A DNA stretch of 64,000 bases from a virus: the IMG/VR virus record IMGVR_UViG_3300036820_000005, positions 1 to 64,000 of that record; one strand, given 5' to 3'. Under the pieces are notes generated by a model. It saw nothing but the letters and a program-made list of their open reading frames with translations. It made no database searches and was not told the origin of the DNA. Each line of letters starts with the position of its first letter. Position 1 is the first letter of the stretch. The position numbers were made by a program, and so were the translations under genes. Below, piece after piece: positions 1 through 7,843 of the stretch.

Positions 1-180
1 CCCAGCCCGAGACCGCCCTCCCGCCCCGGTCGCGAGTCCTCGGAACGTCTAGCCCATCCCGCCCCTCCCGGGCACCAAGTTCGGCTGAGACAAACTTTTG
101 TGTCTTGCTGGTTACGACTTGTACATGGAGTCACAGGAAACCAGTCCTGACCAGCGCTGATGGGGCGTTCCTGCCGGGCT

Positions 181-201
181 CGGGGCACATCCGGGGCACA
201 T
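181..201. repeat. Direct repeat beside integrase gene
   Basis: Two tandem copies of CGGGGCACAT (181-190 and 192-201) lie about 50 bases beyond the integrase stop codon, in a 246-base stretch without a gene. Short direct repeats next to an integrase gene can be arm-type sites of an attachment site, but I see no core site or tRNA end here. A weak six-pair hairpin (237-255) overlaps the integrase stop codon. Confidence 0.3.
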
Positions 202-246
202 GCAGTCGCCGCCGCCCCGCTCCCGCCGCATCGGGTGACGGGCCGG

Positions 247-1509
247 TTACCCGTCGGCGTCGGCCTGGGCGGCTTCCGCCGGGCTCTCGGGGACGGCGAA
301 AAAGGCGTTCATGATGTCGCGGGCCCGGTCGTCGTCATCCGGCATGAAATGCGAGTAGGTCGACAAGACGACCTGCTGGGTGTCGCCCAGGAGCGCGGCG
401 ACTTTCGCGAGGCTCAGCCCGTTCGACAGGAGCCGCGACGCGAACGTGTGGCGGGTCACGTGGTTGCCGTTCTTGCGGCCGCGGTCGGGGATCCCCGCCG
501 CCTTCCACGCCCGCCGCCAGAAGTAGTTGAAGTCGCCCGTCTTCAACGGCAGCCCGGTCCCCGGTGAGAAGATCAGCATCCGCGTTAGCGGCGGGCCATC
601 CGGCCGGGCGGACGGCAACATCACCGCGACTGGCGGGAACAGCCGGACGTGCTCGGAGAGCTGGAGCACCACCAGATCGGCCAGCGGGACGACATGCGGC
701 TTCTTGTTCTTCGGCGGCGAGTAATAGAGCACGCCGCCCGCGAACTTCACCTGCCACCCGATCGCGGCTGTCTTGCGGAACCAGTCGATGTCCTCGACCG
801 CGACCGCGAACAGCTCAGATTGGCGGGCGCCGCACGTTACGGCAAAGTCCGGGTACGCGGCATACCGGGCAGGCAGCTTCTCCGCTACAGCGTCGATCTG
901 GTCGGCGGTCCACGGCACCGCCTCGACCTTCACCGCGGCGGGACGCTGGATCGACCTGGCCGACAGCGGGTTACGCGGGATGAGCCCGTCGTCGACTGCC
1001 GCGCTGAACACCTGGGAGACGTAGCCGATCACTAGGCGGGCGGTGTTCGGGCCGAGCGCGAGACCCTTGATCCACGCCTGCAGGAGCGTCGGCCTTTTCG
1101 CCAGCGACCGGAGCGGGTAGTCGCCGACGCTCGGCCCGCCGCCTTTCGTCCTTCCTGGTGTCCGGTCGGCCGGGTAGGCGTGGAGCCGGAGGTTCGACTC
1201 GATCAGCTCGGCTGTGGCGATGTCGTGCATCCGGGTCCTGCGCCACTCCTCCGCGTAGGCCCTGAACGTGACGTCCCCAGCGGTCGGGTCCACGTACGTC
1301 CCGGCGACGAGCTGCGCCTGGATGGTCTTGTCGGTCCGCTCGGCGTCGGCCTTCCTGGCGAACGCGAGCTTGCGCTGGCGGCCTGTCTCGTCGCGCCACC
1401 GGACCTGCCACCGCTTCGTGCAGCCATAGTCGGCGGTCCGGGCCTGCTTGCCGGTGCGCCCGCCGTCGTCGCCGCGTTCGTCCTTGTACCAGCGGTCGTG
1501 GATAGCCAT
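247..1509 (-). CDS. int: Tyrosine site-specific integrase
   Basis: This 420-residue protein is a phage/ICE-type tyrosine recombinase that would integrate the element into, and excise it from, the chromosome. An arm-binding-like N-terminus (residues 1-70, with the W-x-V-R-W strand typical of these domains) is followed by a SAM-like core-binding region (about 80-185) and the catalytic domain. Visible catalytic residues are Arg229 (in GARQSEL), His350 and Arg353 (HVTR), and the nucleophile Tyr385 (STYSHF). The usual LGH histidine is replaced by Asp376 (LLGD). I chose the ATG at 1509 because it overlaps the stop codon of the upstream small gene by one base, so the two are translationally coupled; a longer reading to 1677 only runs antisense-like through that gene. 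Length is normal for the family. Confidence 0.95.
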   Translation of the reverse strand: MAIHDRWYKDERGDDGGRTGKQARTADYGCTKRWQVRWRDETGRQRKLAFARKADAERTDKTIQAQLVAGTYVDPTAGDVTFRAYAEEWRRTRMHDIATAELIESNLRLHAYPADRTPGRTKGGGPSVGDYPLRSLAKRPTLLQAWIKGLALGPNTARLVIGYVSQVFSAAVDDGLIPRNPLSARSIQRPAAVKVEAVPWTADQIDAVAEKLPARYAAYPDFAVTCGARQSELFAVAVEDIDWFRKTAAIGWQVKFAGGVLYYSPPKNKKPHVVPLADLVVLQLSEHVRLFPPVAVMLPSARPDGPPLTRMLIFSPGTGLPLKTGDFNYFWRRAWKAAGIPDRGRKNGNHVTRHTFASRLLSNGLSLAKVAALLGDTQQVVLSTYSHFMPDDDDRARDIMNAFFAVPESPAEAAQADADG

Positions 1510-1799
1510 CAGCAGCCGCCCCGTATATCGGCAGCGGCCCTGGCCAGTACCGCCTCCAGGTCGGCCCACATCGCGCGGACGCGCGCTGCCTCGTCCCTCA
1601 TCAGCCGCGAGCATTCGGCCGCATCCCTGCGGCTCCCGGTGGCCAGCGACCGCCGCTTGCCATAGGCGTCGGTCCATGCCGCCTGCCAGCGGTGGCCGAC
1701 GCCATGGCGGGCCGATGGTGGCTTGCCGTGCTCCGCGCAGGGTTCCTCGCCTGCTGCGAGGGCCGTCTTGTGCCAGCGGTCGTGGTCGTGGATAGCCAT
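1509..1799 (-). CDS. Small protein repeating the integrase N-terminus
   Basis: This 96-residue protein starts MAIHDHDRWHK and continues with RWQAAWTDAYGKRRSLA, matching the integrase start MAIHDRWYK and its RWQVRWRDETGRQRKLA strand region. It is therefore a stand-alone copy of the integrase arm-binding-like domain, followed by an Ala/Arg-rich helix. It sits where an excisionase gene is usually found and its stop codon overlaps the integrase ATG. I infer a DNA-binding accessory or directionality role; a decayed duplicate is the alternative. The upstream gap carries two TTCTACA sites, so the int operon is probably under the element's repressor. Confidence 0.7.
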   Translation of the reverse strand: MAIHDHDRWHKTALAAGEEPCAEHGKPPSARHGVGHRWQAAWTDAYGKRRSLATGSRRDAAECSRLMRDEAARVRAMWADLEAVLARAAADIRGGC

Positions 1800-1840
1800 G
1801 GCGCCCGATTCTACACAGAACGAAGATGATTTCTACAGTT
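1800..1840 (-). promoter_or_regulatory. Operator pair upstream of the int operon
   Basis: Two copies of TTCTACA (1809-1815 and 1831-1837) lie in the short AT-richer gap before the int operon. They match the operator-like motif found in nearly all other gaps of the element. Confidence 0.55.
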
Positions 1841-1874
1841 CCCGCCAGCCGCGCTAACGGGTGCGGCTGGCGGG
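1841..1874 (-). terminator. Hairpin ending the transfer operon
   Basis: A perfect 12-pair inverted repeat (CCCGCCAGCCGC at 1841-1852 with its complement at 1863-1874, ten-base loop) follows the last gene of the minus-strand transfer operon. There is no long T-run. It is best read as a terminator separating that operon from the int promoter. Confidence 0.65.
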
Positions 1875-1948
1875 AATGGCGGCGTATCAGGAAGCGGCTA
1901 CGAGGTGCGCGAGCCTGACCTGCTGCTGCAAGCCCCGGTTTCGCTGAT

Positions 1949-2128
1949 CTAGCTGTGCGGATGCGGGCTCTGGCACATGGCCTCAGCCTGCGCCTGGCGG
2001 GTGGCCGCGTAGTCAGGATGCCGGTCGGCGTGTGCCGCGGCCTCCTCCTGGAGCCGGCGGATGCTGTTCTGCCTGCCCTTGGCCTTCGACTCGTCTTTCT
2101 CGGCTTTGCTGCGGAATGCCATGGTCAT
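1949..2128 (-). CDS. Small hydrophilic protein, last gene of transfer operon
   Basis: This 59-residue, Lys/Glu- and Ala/Gln-rich protein has a basic N-terminus and a predicted helical middle. The ATG at 2128 overlaps the upstream stop codon (ATGA), so it is coupled to the membrane protein before it. I recognise no domain; there are no Cys pairs and no membrane segment. Confidence 0.6.
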   Translation of the reverse strand: MTMAFRSKAEKDESKAKGRQNSIRRLQEEAAAHADRHPDYAATRQAQAEAMCQSPHPHS

Positions 2129-2556
2129 TTGTTCCCTTCGGTTGCGATGGCGTCCCTGGCCGTTCCGGGGATCGCTCGGATGACACGGGCGGCCATGTCG
2201 CCGCTGTCTGTGCCGTAGAAGTTGAGGATGTAGGTCGGGGCGATGGCCGGTCGGCTGGCTGCGGGCTCGACCACGACGGCCCGCGCGGCCTCGGGCAGGA
2301 TCACGTCGGCCCGCGACAGGATGCCGTGAGCGGCGGCGAACCTTGCCCCGCGCCGGTCGGCCCACGCCTCGAGCGACATGCTCACCGCGACGGACAGGGC
2401 GAGGCAGACGGCCATCGTGCCGCCGATCCACCACACACGCTCGGCCACCCACTGGACCGTCTCGGCGGCGAGCACCAGGCCGACGACCCCGCCTCCGGTG
2501 ATGGCGAGCGACTGGCCTTCCGTGCACCCGGGGCAGTGCAGGCCGGGGCAGGTCAT
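2125..2556 (-). CDS. Two-helix membrane protein
   Basis: This 143-residue protein has a short Cys motif near its start (CPGLHCPGC) and then two hydrophobic segments (about residues 18-35 and 45-65), followed by an Ala/Arg-rich soluble tail. The ATG at 2556 overlaps the stop codon of the preceding gene. It is likely a cytoplasmic-membrane partner of the FtsK/TraB-like translocase encoded upstream, by position like the Spd spread proteins of Streptomyces plasmids. No named family is recognised. Confidence 0.65.
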   Translation of the reverse strand: MTCPGLHCPGCTEGQSLAITGGGVVGLVLAAETVQWVAERVWWIGGTMAVCLALSVAVSMSLEAWADRRGARFAAAHGILSRADVILPEAARAVVVEPAASRPAIAPTYILNFYGTDSGDMAARVIRAIPGTARDAIATEGNK

Positions 2557-2813
2557 GACGTCCGCCCCGCAGCAGATGGTATCGATGCGAGCACCCGCAG
2601 GTAGCATCTGCGCGAGGAGCCCCCTGCCTTCAGGCAGTCGCCGCAGAGCAGCACGCCCTCGCGCGCCTCGTCGGCGCGCATGGGGCAAAGGGCGTGCTCG
2701 CCGATGTGCTCGTGGATGCATCCGGCCGTGACGATCTCGGCAGCCGCATTCGGGCACCGCCGGTCCACCCGGGCCGAGCCGCTGTAGGCGATGTAGCCGG
2801 TGCATGCGCTCAC
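2553..2813 (-). CDS. Small Cys/His-rich protein
   Basis: This 86-residue protein carries His-x-x-x-His, a Cys, and a later C-x-x-C pair (LLCGDC), suggesting a small zinc-binding fold. The GTG start at 2813 overlaps the stop codon of the gene before it and its own stop overlaps the next ATG. Function unknown; part of the transfer operon. Confidence 0.6.
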   Translation of the reverse strand: MSACTGYIAYSGSARVDRRCPNAAAEIVTAGCIHEHIGEHALCPMRADEAREGVLLCGDCLKAGGSSRRCYLRVLASIPSAAGRTS

Positions 2814-3085
2814 GGACCGTCTCCGATCCGCCTAGCCAGCCTGCGCGCCCACGCCTCCTGGCGTGCCAAGCGCAGCGCGTCGCGGACCCGCGCGACGGGC
2901 GGGGCGCCGAGCCGGAAATGCTCGCCGCGGCGGCGGAAGCCCTGCCGCCAGCTCCCGCACCGCCAGCACCGCTTACGGGTCCGGTCGCACCACCGGCACC
3001 TGCGCATCGCCGACGCGAACAGCAGGAACAGGAAACGGGCCACCGCGAGCAGGGAAAGGAGCGCGGCTAGCCTGAGCCAGATCAC
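2810..3085 (-). CDS. Small membrane-anchored Arg-rich protein
   Basis: This 91-residue protein begins with one hydrophobic helix (residues 3-25) and continues as a strongly basic tail with two C-x-x-C pairs (CRWC, CWRC). The start is a GTG four bases before the upstream stop region. A zinc-binding membrane-anchored protein is likely; no family recognised. Confidence 0.6.
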   Translation of the reverse strand: MIWLRLAALLSLLAVARFLFLLFASAMRRCRWCDRTRKRCWRCGSWRQGFRRRGEHFRLGAPPVARVRDALRLARQEAWARRLARRIGDGP

Positions 3086-3088
3086 CGT

Positions 3089-3724
3089 TCAGCCTCCGTG
3101 GGGTAGCGGGCAGTCGTCGACGCCCTGCCGGTACGCGACGCACGCGCGGCGCGGGCACTCGTCGTCGGTACACATGTCGTAGGGGTGGGCGTTCGGGCTG
3201 GGCGCCCTGCTGGTCCTTGCGGGGGACGGCTTCCGGCCCCGCTGGCTGCGCGGCGTGGCCTTCCTGGTCTCAGCCGCGGCCTTCCACCGTGCCCGCTCAC
3301 GGTCACGTTCGCCCTTGCGGCGGGCACTGCGGGCCGCATTCTCACGGTCCCGGCGGCGTTTGCGCGCGGCGTCTTCCCGGAGTCGGCTGGCCCTGCGGGC
3401 CGCGGCCTCACGCTCCCGGCGGCGTTTGCGCGCGGCCTGAGCGCGGGCCCGCTGCCGGGCTCGTCGCCGTGAGGCCTCCAGCCGGCGCCGCCGCTGGGCG
3501 AAGTCCGTCCGCACCATGCACGTGTGGAACCCGACCGGCGACCGGCGCTGGCCGCACGTCCGGCACCGGACACGCAGCTGCGGCTGGACCCGCGTCCGGC
3601 GACGGGTGACCGTCCGCCGGACGCAGGTGTGGCGGATGCCCCGGGGCTTCCCGCACCCCCCGCAGCGGACGATCTGAACCGTCCAGCGGCGCCCGTTTTG
3701 CCCTGGCTGCACGGTAGCGTCCAA
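3089..3724 (-). CDS. Basic coiled-coil protein with zinc-type Cys pairs
   Basis: This 211-residue protein has an N-terminal Cys cluster (CGGCGKP, later CRTCGQ) followed by about 90 residues of Arg/Ala/Glu heptad-like sequence, which should form a long basic coiled coil able to bind DNA. The C-terminus has another Cys cluster (MCTDDECPRRAC). It is the first gene after the translocase on the minus strand, separated from it by the GGTAGCGCC repeat cluster, so a DNA-binding role at that site is possible. This is inference only. Confidence 0.6.
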   Translation of the reverse strand: MDATVQPGQNGRRWTVQIVRCGGCGKPRGIRHTCVRRTVTRRRTRVQPQLRVRCRTCGQRRSPVGFHTCMVRTDFAQRRRRLEASRRRARQRARAQAARKRRREREAAARRASRLREDAARKRRRDRENAARSARRKGERDRERARWKAAAETRKATPRSQRGRKPSPARTSRAPSPNAHPYDMCTDDECPRRACVAYRQGVDDCPLPHGG

Positions 3725-3733
3725 TCCTCCGAA

Positions 3734-3854
3734 GGTAGCGCCGGTGCTACCTCCCCTGACCTGCGGAAACCCGAAACGGCGCTACCAGGCCGGAATGGCG
3801 CTACCGTGCTGACCTGCGCGGTAGCGGGTAGCGCCGACCGCCCCGGATAGCGCC
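3734..3854. repeat. GGTAGCGCC repeat cluster, candidate transfer site
   Basis: Seven copies of GGTAGCGCC or its complement, exact or with one or two changes, lie in 121 bases: 3734-3742, 3743-3751 (inverted, GGTGCTACC), 3778-3786 and 3797-3805 (inverted), 3820-3826 (partial), 3827-3835 and 3846-3854. The first two abut as a palindrome. The cluster sits directly behind the stop codon of the FtsK/TraB-like gene. In Streptomyces plasmids TraB recognises short repeats in the clt transfer locus, so this is a plausible equivalent. An operator or replication iteron array is the alternative. Confidence 0.6.
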
Positions 3855-3884
3855 CTGGCTGGACCCCATGGGGTCGGATCGCGG

Positions 3885-6053
3885 TCACGCGGCAACACCG
3901 GCCTGGCGCTGCGCGGCGGCGGCCACGTCCAGGCGGCGGCAGCCCCACCGGTTGGTGTTGCCGCGCTTCACCTGCACGCGGGGGATGCGGTAGCGGGGGC
4001 CGCGCAGCTCGGCTGAGATTACGTCGCCGGTCACGCCGTCCCACCGCTCCGGGTACCGGCCGGCCAGACGCTCGGCCAGCTCCTCCCACCGCAGCCGGTC
4101 CTCGTCGCCCCAGACCGACAGGACGTCGGCCAGGACGTCGCGGGGTGCCACGCCGAAATCTTCGAAGGCGGCGTCGCCGGTCAGCAGGCCCAGCCGCTCC
4201 CGGAACGCCCACCCGGCGTCGACGATGACCGTGGCGTCCTCGCCGTCAGCCAGGTAGGTGCGGACGGTGGGCGACTCGTCGAACAGGGCGTAGAGGATTC
4301 CGACGCCCTTGTACCGCTTCCCGAGCGGCAGCTTGGAGGCGTCATAGCCTTCGCTGTACGCCTCATTGCCGAGCACCGCGTTGGACACGTCGCGGCTGCC
4401 GCAGCGCAGTGCGAACCGGCCGTCGTGGTTGTCGCGGAACCGGGTGGCCAGGCGGTTCACGTCGCCGGCGCCGACGCCGCTGGGCTTCTGCGTGGACGAC
4501 ACCATGATGACCCCGGCCGATGGGCCGCGGGCCTTGATGTCGGCCAGCTTGGCGGCGATCAGCTTATTGGTGTCCTGGTCGTCCAGTTCGAAGTAGACCT
4601 GCCATTCCTCCATCACGAGGAGCCACACGCGGCAGACCTCGTACTTGCGGGACAGCTCCTCGGTGATCTTGCCGAGCGGGCACTCGGTGATATCGAGGGT
4701 GGCCAGGAACTCGTTCACGTCGTCGATGTGGCGGATGATCTCGTCCAGCATCGCGAGCAGCCGCTCGATCGGGTCGCCCTCCCTGCTGGGGCGGGTGCCC
4801 TGAATGAAGCGGTGGGCGATCCGCTTGAACATCGTCCAGTCGGTCGATGACTTGCCGTCTGCGATCAGGATCTTCACGTACGGGTCGAGCGCGGCCCACA
4901 GCGCGAACAGGCGGGCGCTGAACGTCTTCCCCTTGCGGGGCTGCGCGCCGACCAGGAACGACGTCCACATGAGGCAGAACGCGACCACGCGGCCGAACTG
5001 GTCGAGGCCGAACGGCATGTCGTCCCAGATAGACCGCTGCTTGCAGTCCAGCAGCGGCGTCCGGCCGGCGGGCTCGGCGAGCGGGTCACGGTCGGCGACG
5101 TACAGCTCATGGCACCGTTCGGAATCCTCGTCCTCGCGGAGGTAGACCTGGGACAGCTTGACGTCCAGGCCCGACGCGATCTTGGCGCGGACCTTCACGA
5201 CCTGCTCAAACGTGGTCCCGTACGGCGGGCTGATCGGGATGACGCTACCCTTGTCGAGTTCGTCGCGGTGCATCGGCCGGGGGAACGACAGTTCCTGGCC
5301 TGGCTTGTCCGGGTCGCAGAGCCCGGCGGCCTTGTAGGCGCGGATGATGACGTCGCCGCTGATCGTGCGGATCCGCGGGGCGAGCATCGCCGGGGTGAAC
5401 ATGGCCCGGTCCCTGGGGCGTCCGAACCTGGCGAGCGCTGCCCACGCAGCTAGGCCCAGGAGCGCTTCCATCCAGCCTGGCGCGAAGTTGCCGGCGAGCA
5501 CGGCAGCGATGATCAGCCCGGCGGCCTCGGCGCCGACTGCTGTCCCGCGCCACGACCTGATCTGGCGGACGTGATTGTGGTGCTTGCGGTACTCGGGGCC
5601 GTTCCGGTCGATCGCGGCGGCGTCCAGGATGGGAATCGCGTCAGACACCCACCACCAGCGGCGCTGCCGGTTCACGAACTGGTAGAGGCCGCACAGAGCC
5701 CACCAGCTCCACTCCCACGGGTACTGGAAGATGAGCCGGACGCCCTGGAACGCGACGTGGTAGGCCACGTCCGAGGCGATCTCGCGCACCCTCTTAGCCA
5801 GCTTCTCGGCCGAGTTCAGGTGGACGGGGATGATCGGCCTGCGCTTCTTGGCGGGGCGGGGGAGGGTGATCGGCTTGCCGTCCGGCTCGGCGGGGCCTTT
5901 CGGCAGGTCCTCCAGGTCGACGTCCGGGTCGAGGACGACCTCGTAGGAGGTGTCACGCGCCGTGCTCTGACCTGGCGGGTGGACGATGCCGTCCAGGACC
6001 GGCGAGTCGTCGGTGTCGCTGCTCATGCCCGGCGCCTCGTTCCGCAGGGTCAT
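3885..6053 (-). CDS. FtsK/SpoIIIE-type DNA translocase, TraB-like
   Basis: This 722-residue protein resembles the hexameric double-stranded DNA pumps that carry out conjugation in actinomycetes. Two membrane helices (about residues 172-190 and 192-209) precede the motor domain, which has Walker A GAQPRKGKT (369-377) and a Walker B strand ending VMEEW (about 476-484). The 100 C-terminal residues could form the DNA-recognition winged helix (gamma-like) that reads transfer repeats; the repeat cluster lies just beyond the gene. The ATG at 6053 overlaps the stop codon of the small membrane protein gene upstream. It would act at the cytoplasmic membrane at mating contacts. A chromosomal FtsK is excluded by its short N-terminus and its neighbours. 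Confidence 0.9.
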   Translation of the reverse strand: MTLRNEAPGMSSDTDDSPVLDGIVHPPGQSTARDTSYEVVLDPDVDLEDLPKGPAEPDGKPITLPRPAKKRRPIIPVHLNSAEKLAKRVREIASDVAYHVAFQGVRLIFQYPWEWSWWALCGLYQFVNRQRRWWWVSDAIPILDAAAIDRNGPEYRKHHNHVRQIRSWRGTAVGAEAAGLIIAAVLAGNFAPGWMEALLGLAAWAALARFGRPRDRAMFTPAMLAPRIRTISGDVIIRAYKAAGLCDPDKPGQELSFPRPMHRDELDKGSVIPISPPYGTTFEQVVKVRAKIASGLDVKLSQVYLREDEDSERCHELYVADRDPLAEPAGRTPLLDCKQRSIWDDMPFGLDQFGRVVAFCLMWTSFLVGAQPRKGKTFSARLFALWAALDPYVKILIADGKSSTDWTMFKRIAHRFIQGTRPSREGDPIERLLAMLDEIIRHIDDVNEFLATLDITECPLGKITEELSRKYEVCRVWLLVMEEWQVYFELDDQDTNKLIAAKLADIKARGPSAGVIMVSSTQKPSGVGAGDVNRLATRFRDNHDGRFALRCGSRDVSNAVLGNEAYSEGYDASKLPLGKRYKGVGILYALFDESPTVRTYLADGEDATVIVDAGWAFRERLGLLTGDAAFEDFGVAPRDVLADVLSVWGDEDRLRWEELAERLAGRYPERWDGVTGDVISAELRGPRYRIPRVQVKRGNTNRWGCRRLDVAAAAQRQAGVAA

Positions 6054-6268
6054 GCCGTGCTCCTGGAGACCCGGGTGAAGTCGCTGAGTTCCCAGGCCAC
6101 CCAGGCGACGCCGGCGACTATGCCGGTCACGAGGACGGCCACGATCGCCCACGGCACCGAGATGGTGACTGTGACCCCGGCGGTCTGGACGGCCAGGTGA
6201 AGGTGGAGCACGACGGAGAGGAGGGCGGCGAGCACGCCGGCGAGCTGGGCCTTGGTTCGCGTTTTCAC
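6050..6268 (-). CDS. Small two-helix membrane protein
   Basis: This protein of about 72 residues is almost entirely two hydrophobic helices (about 6-24 and 33-55). I prefer the GTG at 6268, which has GGAAAGG nine bases upstream; an in-frame ATG at 6310 lacks a ribosome binding site. It overlaps the translocase start by ATGA. Its position between the DUF2637 and translocase genes suggests a transfer or spread membrane component. Confidence 0.65.
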   Translation of the reverse strand: MKTRTKAQLAGVLAALLSVVLHLHLAVQTAGVTVTISVPWAIVAVLVTGIVAGVAWVAWELSDFTRVSRSTA

Positions 6269-6332
6269 GGGAGGCTGCCTTTCCGGCCGCGCCCGACCAG
6301 GCGCAGCCATGATGGTCTGAGGGCGGGCGGGA

Positions 6333-7052
6333 TTACGGCTGCGCGCTGCCGGCCTGGTGGCCGTTCAGCGTGGCGCCCGGGCTGCCGTTCGAGGGCGCGG
6401 CAACGGCGGGGGACATGATGGTCCGCACCTGGTGGCGGCTCACGCCGAACCGGTCGGCGAGGGCCTGTTCGCCCGAGGGCTCGCCGAGGCGCTTGAGCTC
6501 TGCGCGGGCCAGCTGGAGCGCGGCGGCAAGCGTGGTGGGCGGCGGCGAGCACGAGCAGGCGACCACCGGTTGCAACGGCTCGCCGCTGACCAGCTTGCGC
6601 TGCATCGCGGTCATCCAGCTGGCGACCCAGCCGACCAGCACGGCGGCCACGCCGACCGACCCCGCAACCGCAGGTCCCAGCCACCAGGCCCGCTCGTCGG
6701 ACGCGAAATTCGCGCCGACCGTCCCCACCATCCCGACCGCGGCAGTAGCGAGCGGTGGAAGCGGGCGGACGAGCCCGTGCTGGCCCGCCCAGTAGAGCGC
6801 GATGCTGGCCACGACGAGCATGCCGTCAACCGCGAACGGGATCAGGTCAGCCACCCACGGCACCTGGCCGTTGCGGGCGGCCAGCTCCACCTCGTGCGCG
6901 TAGCTGATCGCCATGATGATGCCTTCGACTCCGGCGGTGATCCCGACCACCAGCAAGGTGGCCAGGTGCGCGGCCAGCCAGTCCCGGGCGCGGAGGGCGC
7001 TCACCGGGCGGCCTTCTGCCGCACGCCGTGTAGAAACGATAGGGTCGGCCAT
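6333..7052 (-). CDS. DUF2637 membrane protein with C-terminal HTH
   Basis: This 239-residue protein has four hydrophobic segments (about 29-49, 67-87, 98-114, 124-146) in the pattern of the actinobacterial DUF2637 family, which is regularly encoded next to FtsK/TraB-like genes on integrative elements. The C-terminal third holds a helix-turn-helix-like segment (ALADRFGVSRHQVRTIM), as in members that couple membrane localisation to DNA binding. It is the first gene of the minus-strand transfer operon and follows TTCTAC operators at 7129-7201. Confidence 0.8.
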   Translation of the reverse strand: MADPIVSTRRAAEGRPVSALRARDWLAAHLATLLVVGITAGVEGIIMAISYAHEVELAARNGQVPWVADLIPFAVDGMLVVASIALYWAGQHGLVRPLPPLATAAVGMVGTVGANFASDERAWWLGPAVAGSVGVAAVLVGWVASWMTAMQRKLVSGEPLQPVVACSCSPPPTTLAAALQLARAELKRLGEPSGEQALADRFGVSRHQVRTIMSPAVAAPSNGSPGATLNGHQAGSAQP

Positions 7053-7128
7053 AAGGCCCGCCTCCTGGTAGTGCAGGGGTTGGTCTAGGGGTCCGCCCAG
7101 CGGTTGAGTCGCTTGGGCGGACCCTGCC

Positions 7129-7201
7129 TTCTACGGTTGAGCATACGCCGGAACTGCCACCAGGCAACAGGGATCTTCTACAAATCCGGGGGGATGTAGA
7201 A
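7129..7201 (-). promoter_or_regulatory. Operator region of the transfer operon
   Basis: The dyad TTCTACA (7176-7182), twelve bases, TGTAGAA (7195-7201), plus a single TTCTACG (7129-7135), lies just upstream of the DUF2637 gene. The same dyad with the same 12-base spacing occurs at 8405-8432 between the regulator genes. Repression of transfer by the XRE protein is inferred. Confidence 0.6.
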
Positions 7202-7370
7202 AATGACGCGGGCGGGTTCTCCGGCGTGTCGCGGGCTGCCGGAGAACCCGCCCGGCCGCCGCCGGGGCCGGTCGTGGCCGGTTGGCGCAGCATCCGCGGG
7301 CTGAAGGAAAGGCCGCGGGAATGGGGCAGGGCATGCGCCTCGAATGGCGGCCTGGTATAGGCCGGGAAAG

Positions 7371-7417
7371 CCCTGAGGCGGTACCCCGGTAAAGGAACCC
7401 GGGATACCGCCTCAGGG
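7371..7417 (-). terminator. Long hairpin in the 7.1-7.8 kb gap
   Basis: A 13-pair perfect stem (starting CCCTGAGGCGGTA at 7371) extends past one mismatch by five more pairs with a nine-base loop. It stands between the regulator side and the transfer promoter and could terminate transcription from 7844 leftward. No clear T-run follows. The gap 7053-7843 otherwise holds operators and a doubtful coding remnant. Confidence 0.5.
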
Positions 7418-7437
7418 CTGTAGAGAAACGGCTGACC

Positions 7438-7761
7438 AGCCTGGTCGTGCAGTAAGTGTTCCTCACCCATCACCGGGAAACCCCCGGTGCTTCTGGACTC
7501 GAGAACCAGCTCGGGCATCTGCGACTGTATTTCGATGGCGGGCGGGGCCAACTGCAGGTTGTTAACGGGATCGCCGCACAGGCAGATAACTTCGCCCGGG
7601 CTGCTGATCGGCTGTGCCTGCCCGGCCCTGGTGAGCATCCATCGTGCGGCGAACAGCCGCTCGTCGTAGCTCAGCCCGGGACTGAACACCATGACGAACC
7701 GGCGCGCATCCAGGCCTGCCTGCGCGGCTCCCAGGTCTCCCACGAGTACCGTGAGGCACAC
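7438..7761 (-). pseudogene. Doubtful coding remnant without its own stop
   Basis: From a GTG at 7761 (purine-rich G-run just upstream) about 105 codons read like real high-GC coding sequence, for example DARRFVMVFSPGLSYDERLF, followed by a Cys pair (CLCG). The frame then continues through the hairpin and the operator into the DUF2637 gene without a stop until 6847, which is not credible as a gene. I infer a truncated or frameshifted gene; a +2 shift near 7450 meets a TGA at once. Confidence 0.3.
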
Positions 7762-7843
7762 GACCCCCCCTTTACTCCAGAGTGTAGAAAGGCAACGGTG
7801 ACCAACTGTAGAACAAGAGAGGATAAAACGCACCAGAAACGAC

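Noticed and set aside
3255-3440. Arg/Ala-rich plus-strand frame at 3.3 kb
   Set aside because: It is the antisense of the coiled-coil repeat in the minus-strand gene at 3089-3724; the repeat gives open frames on both strands.
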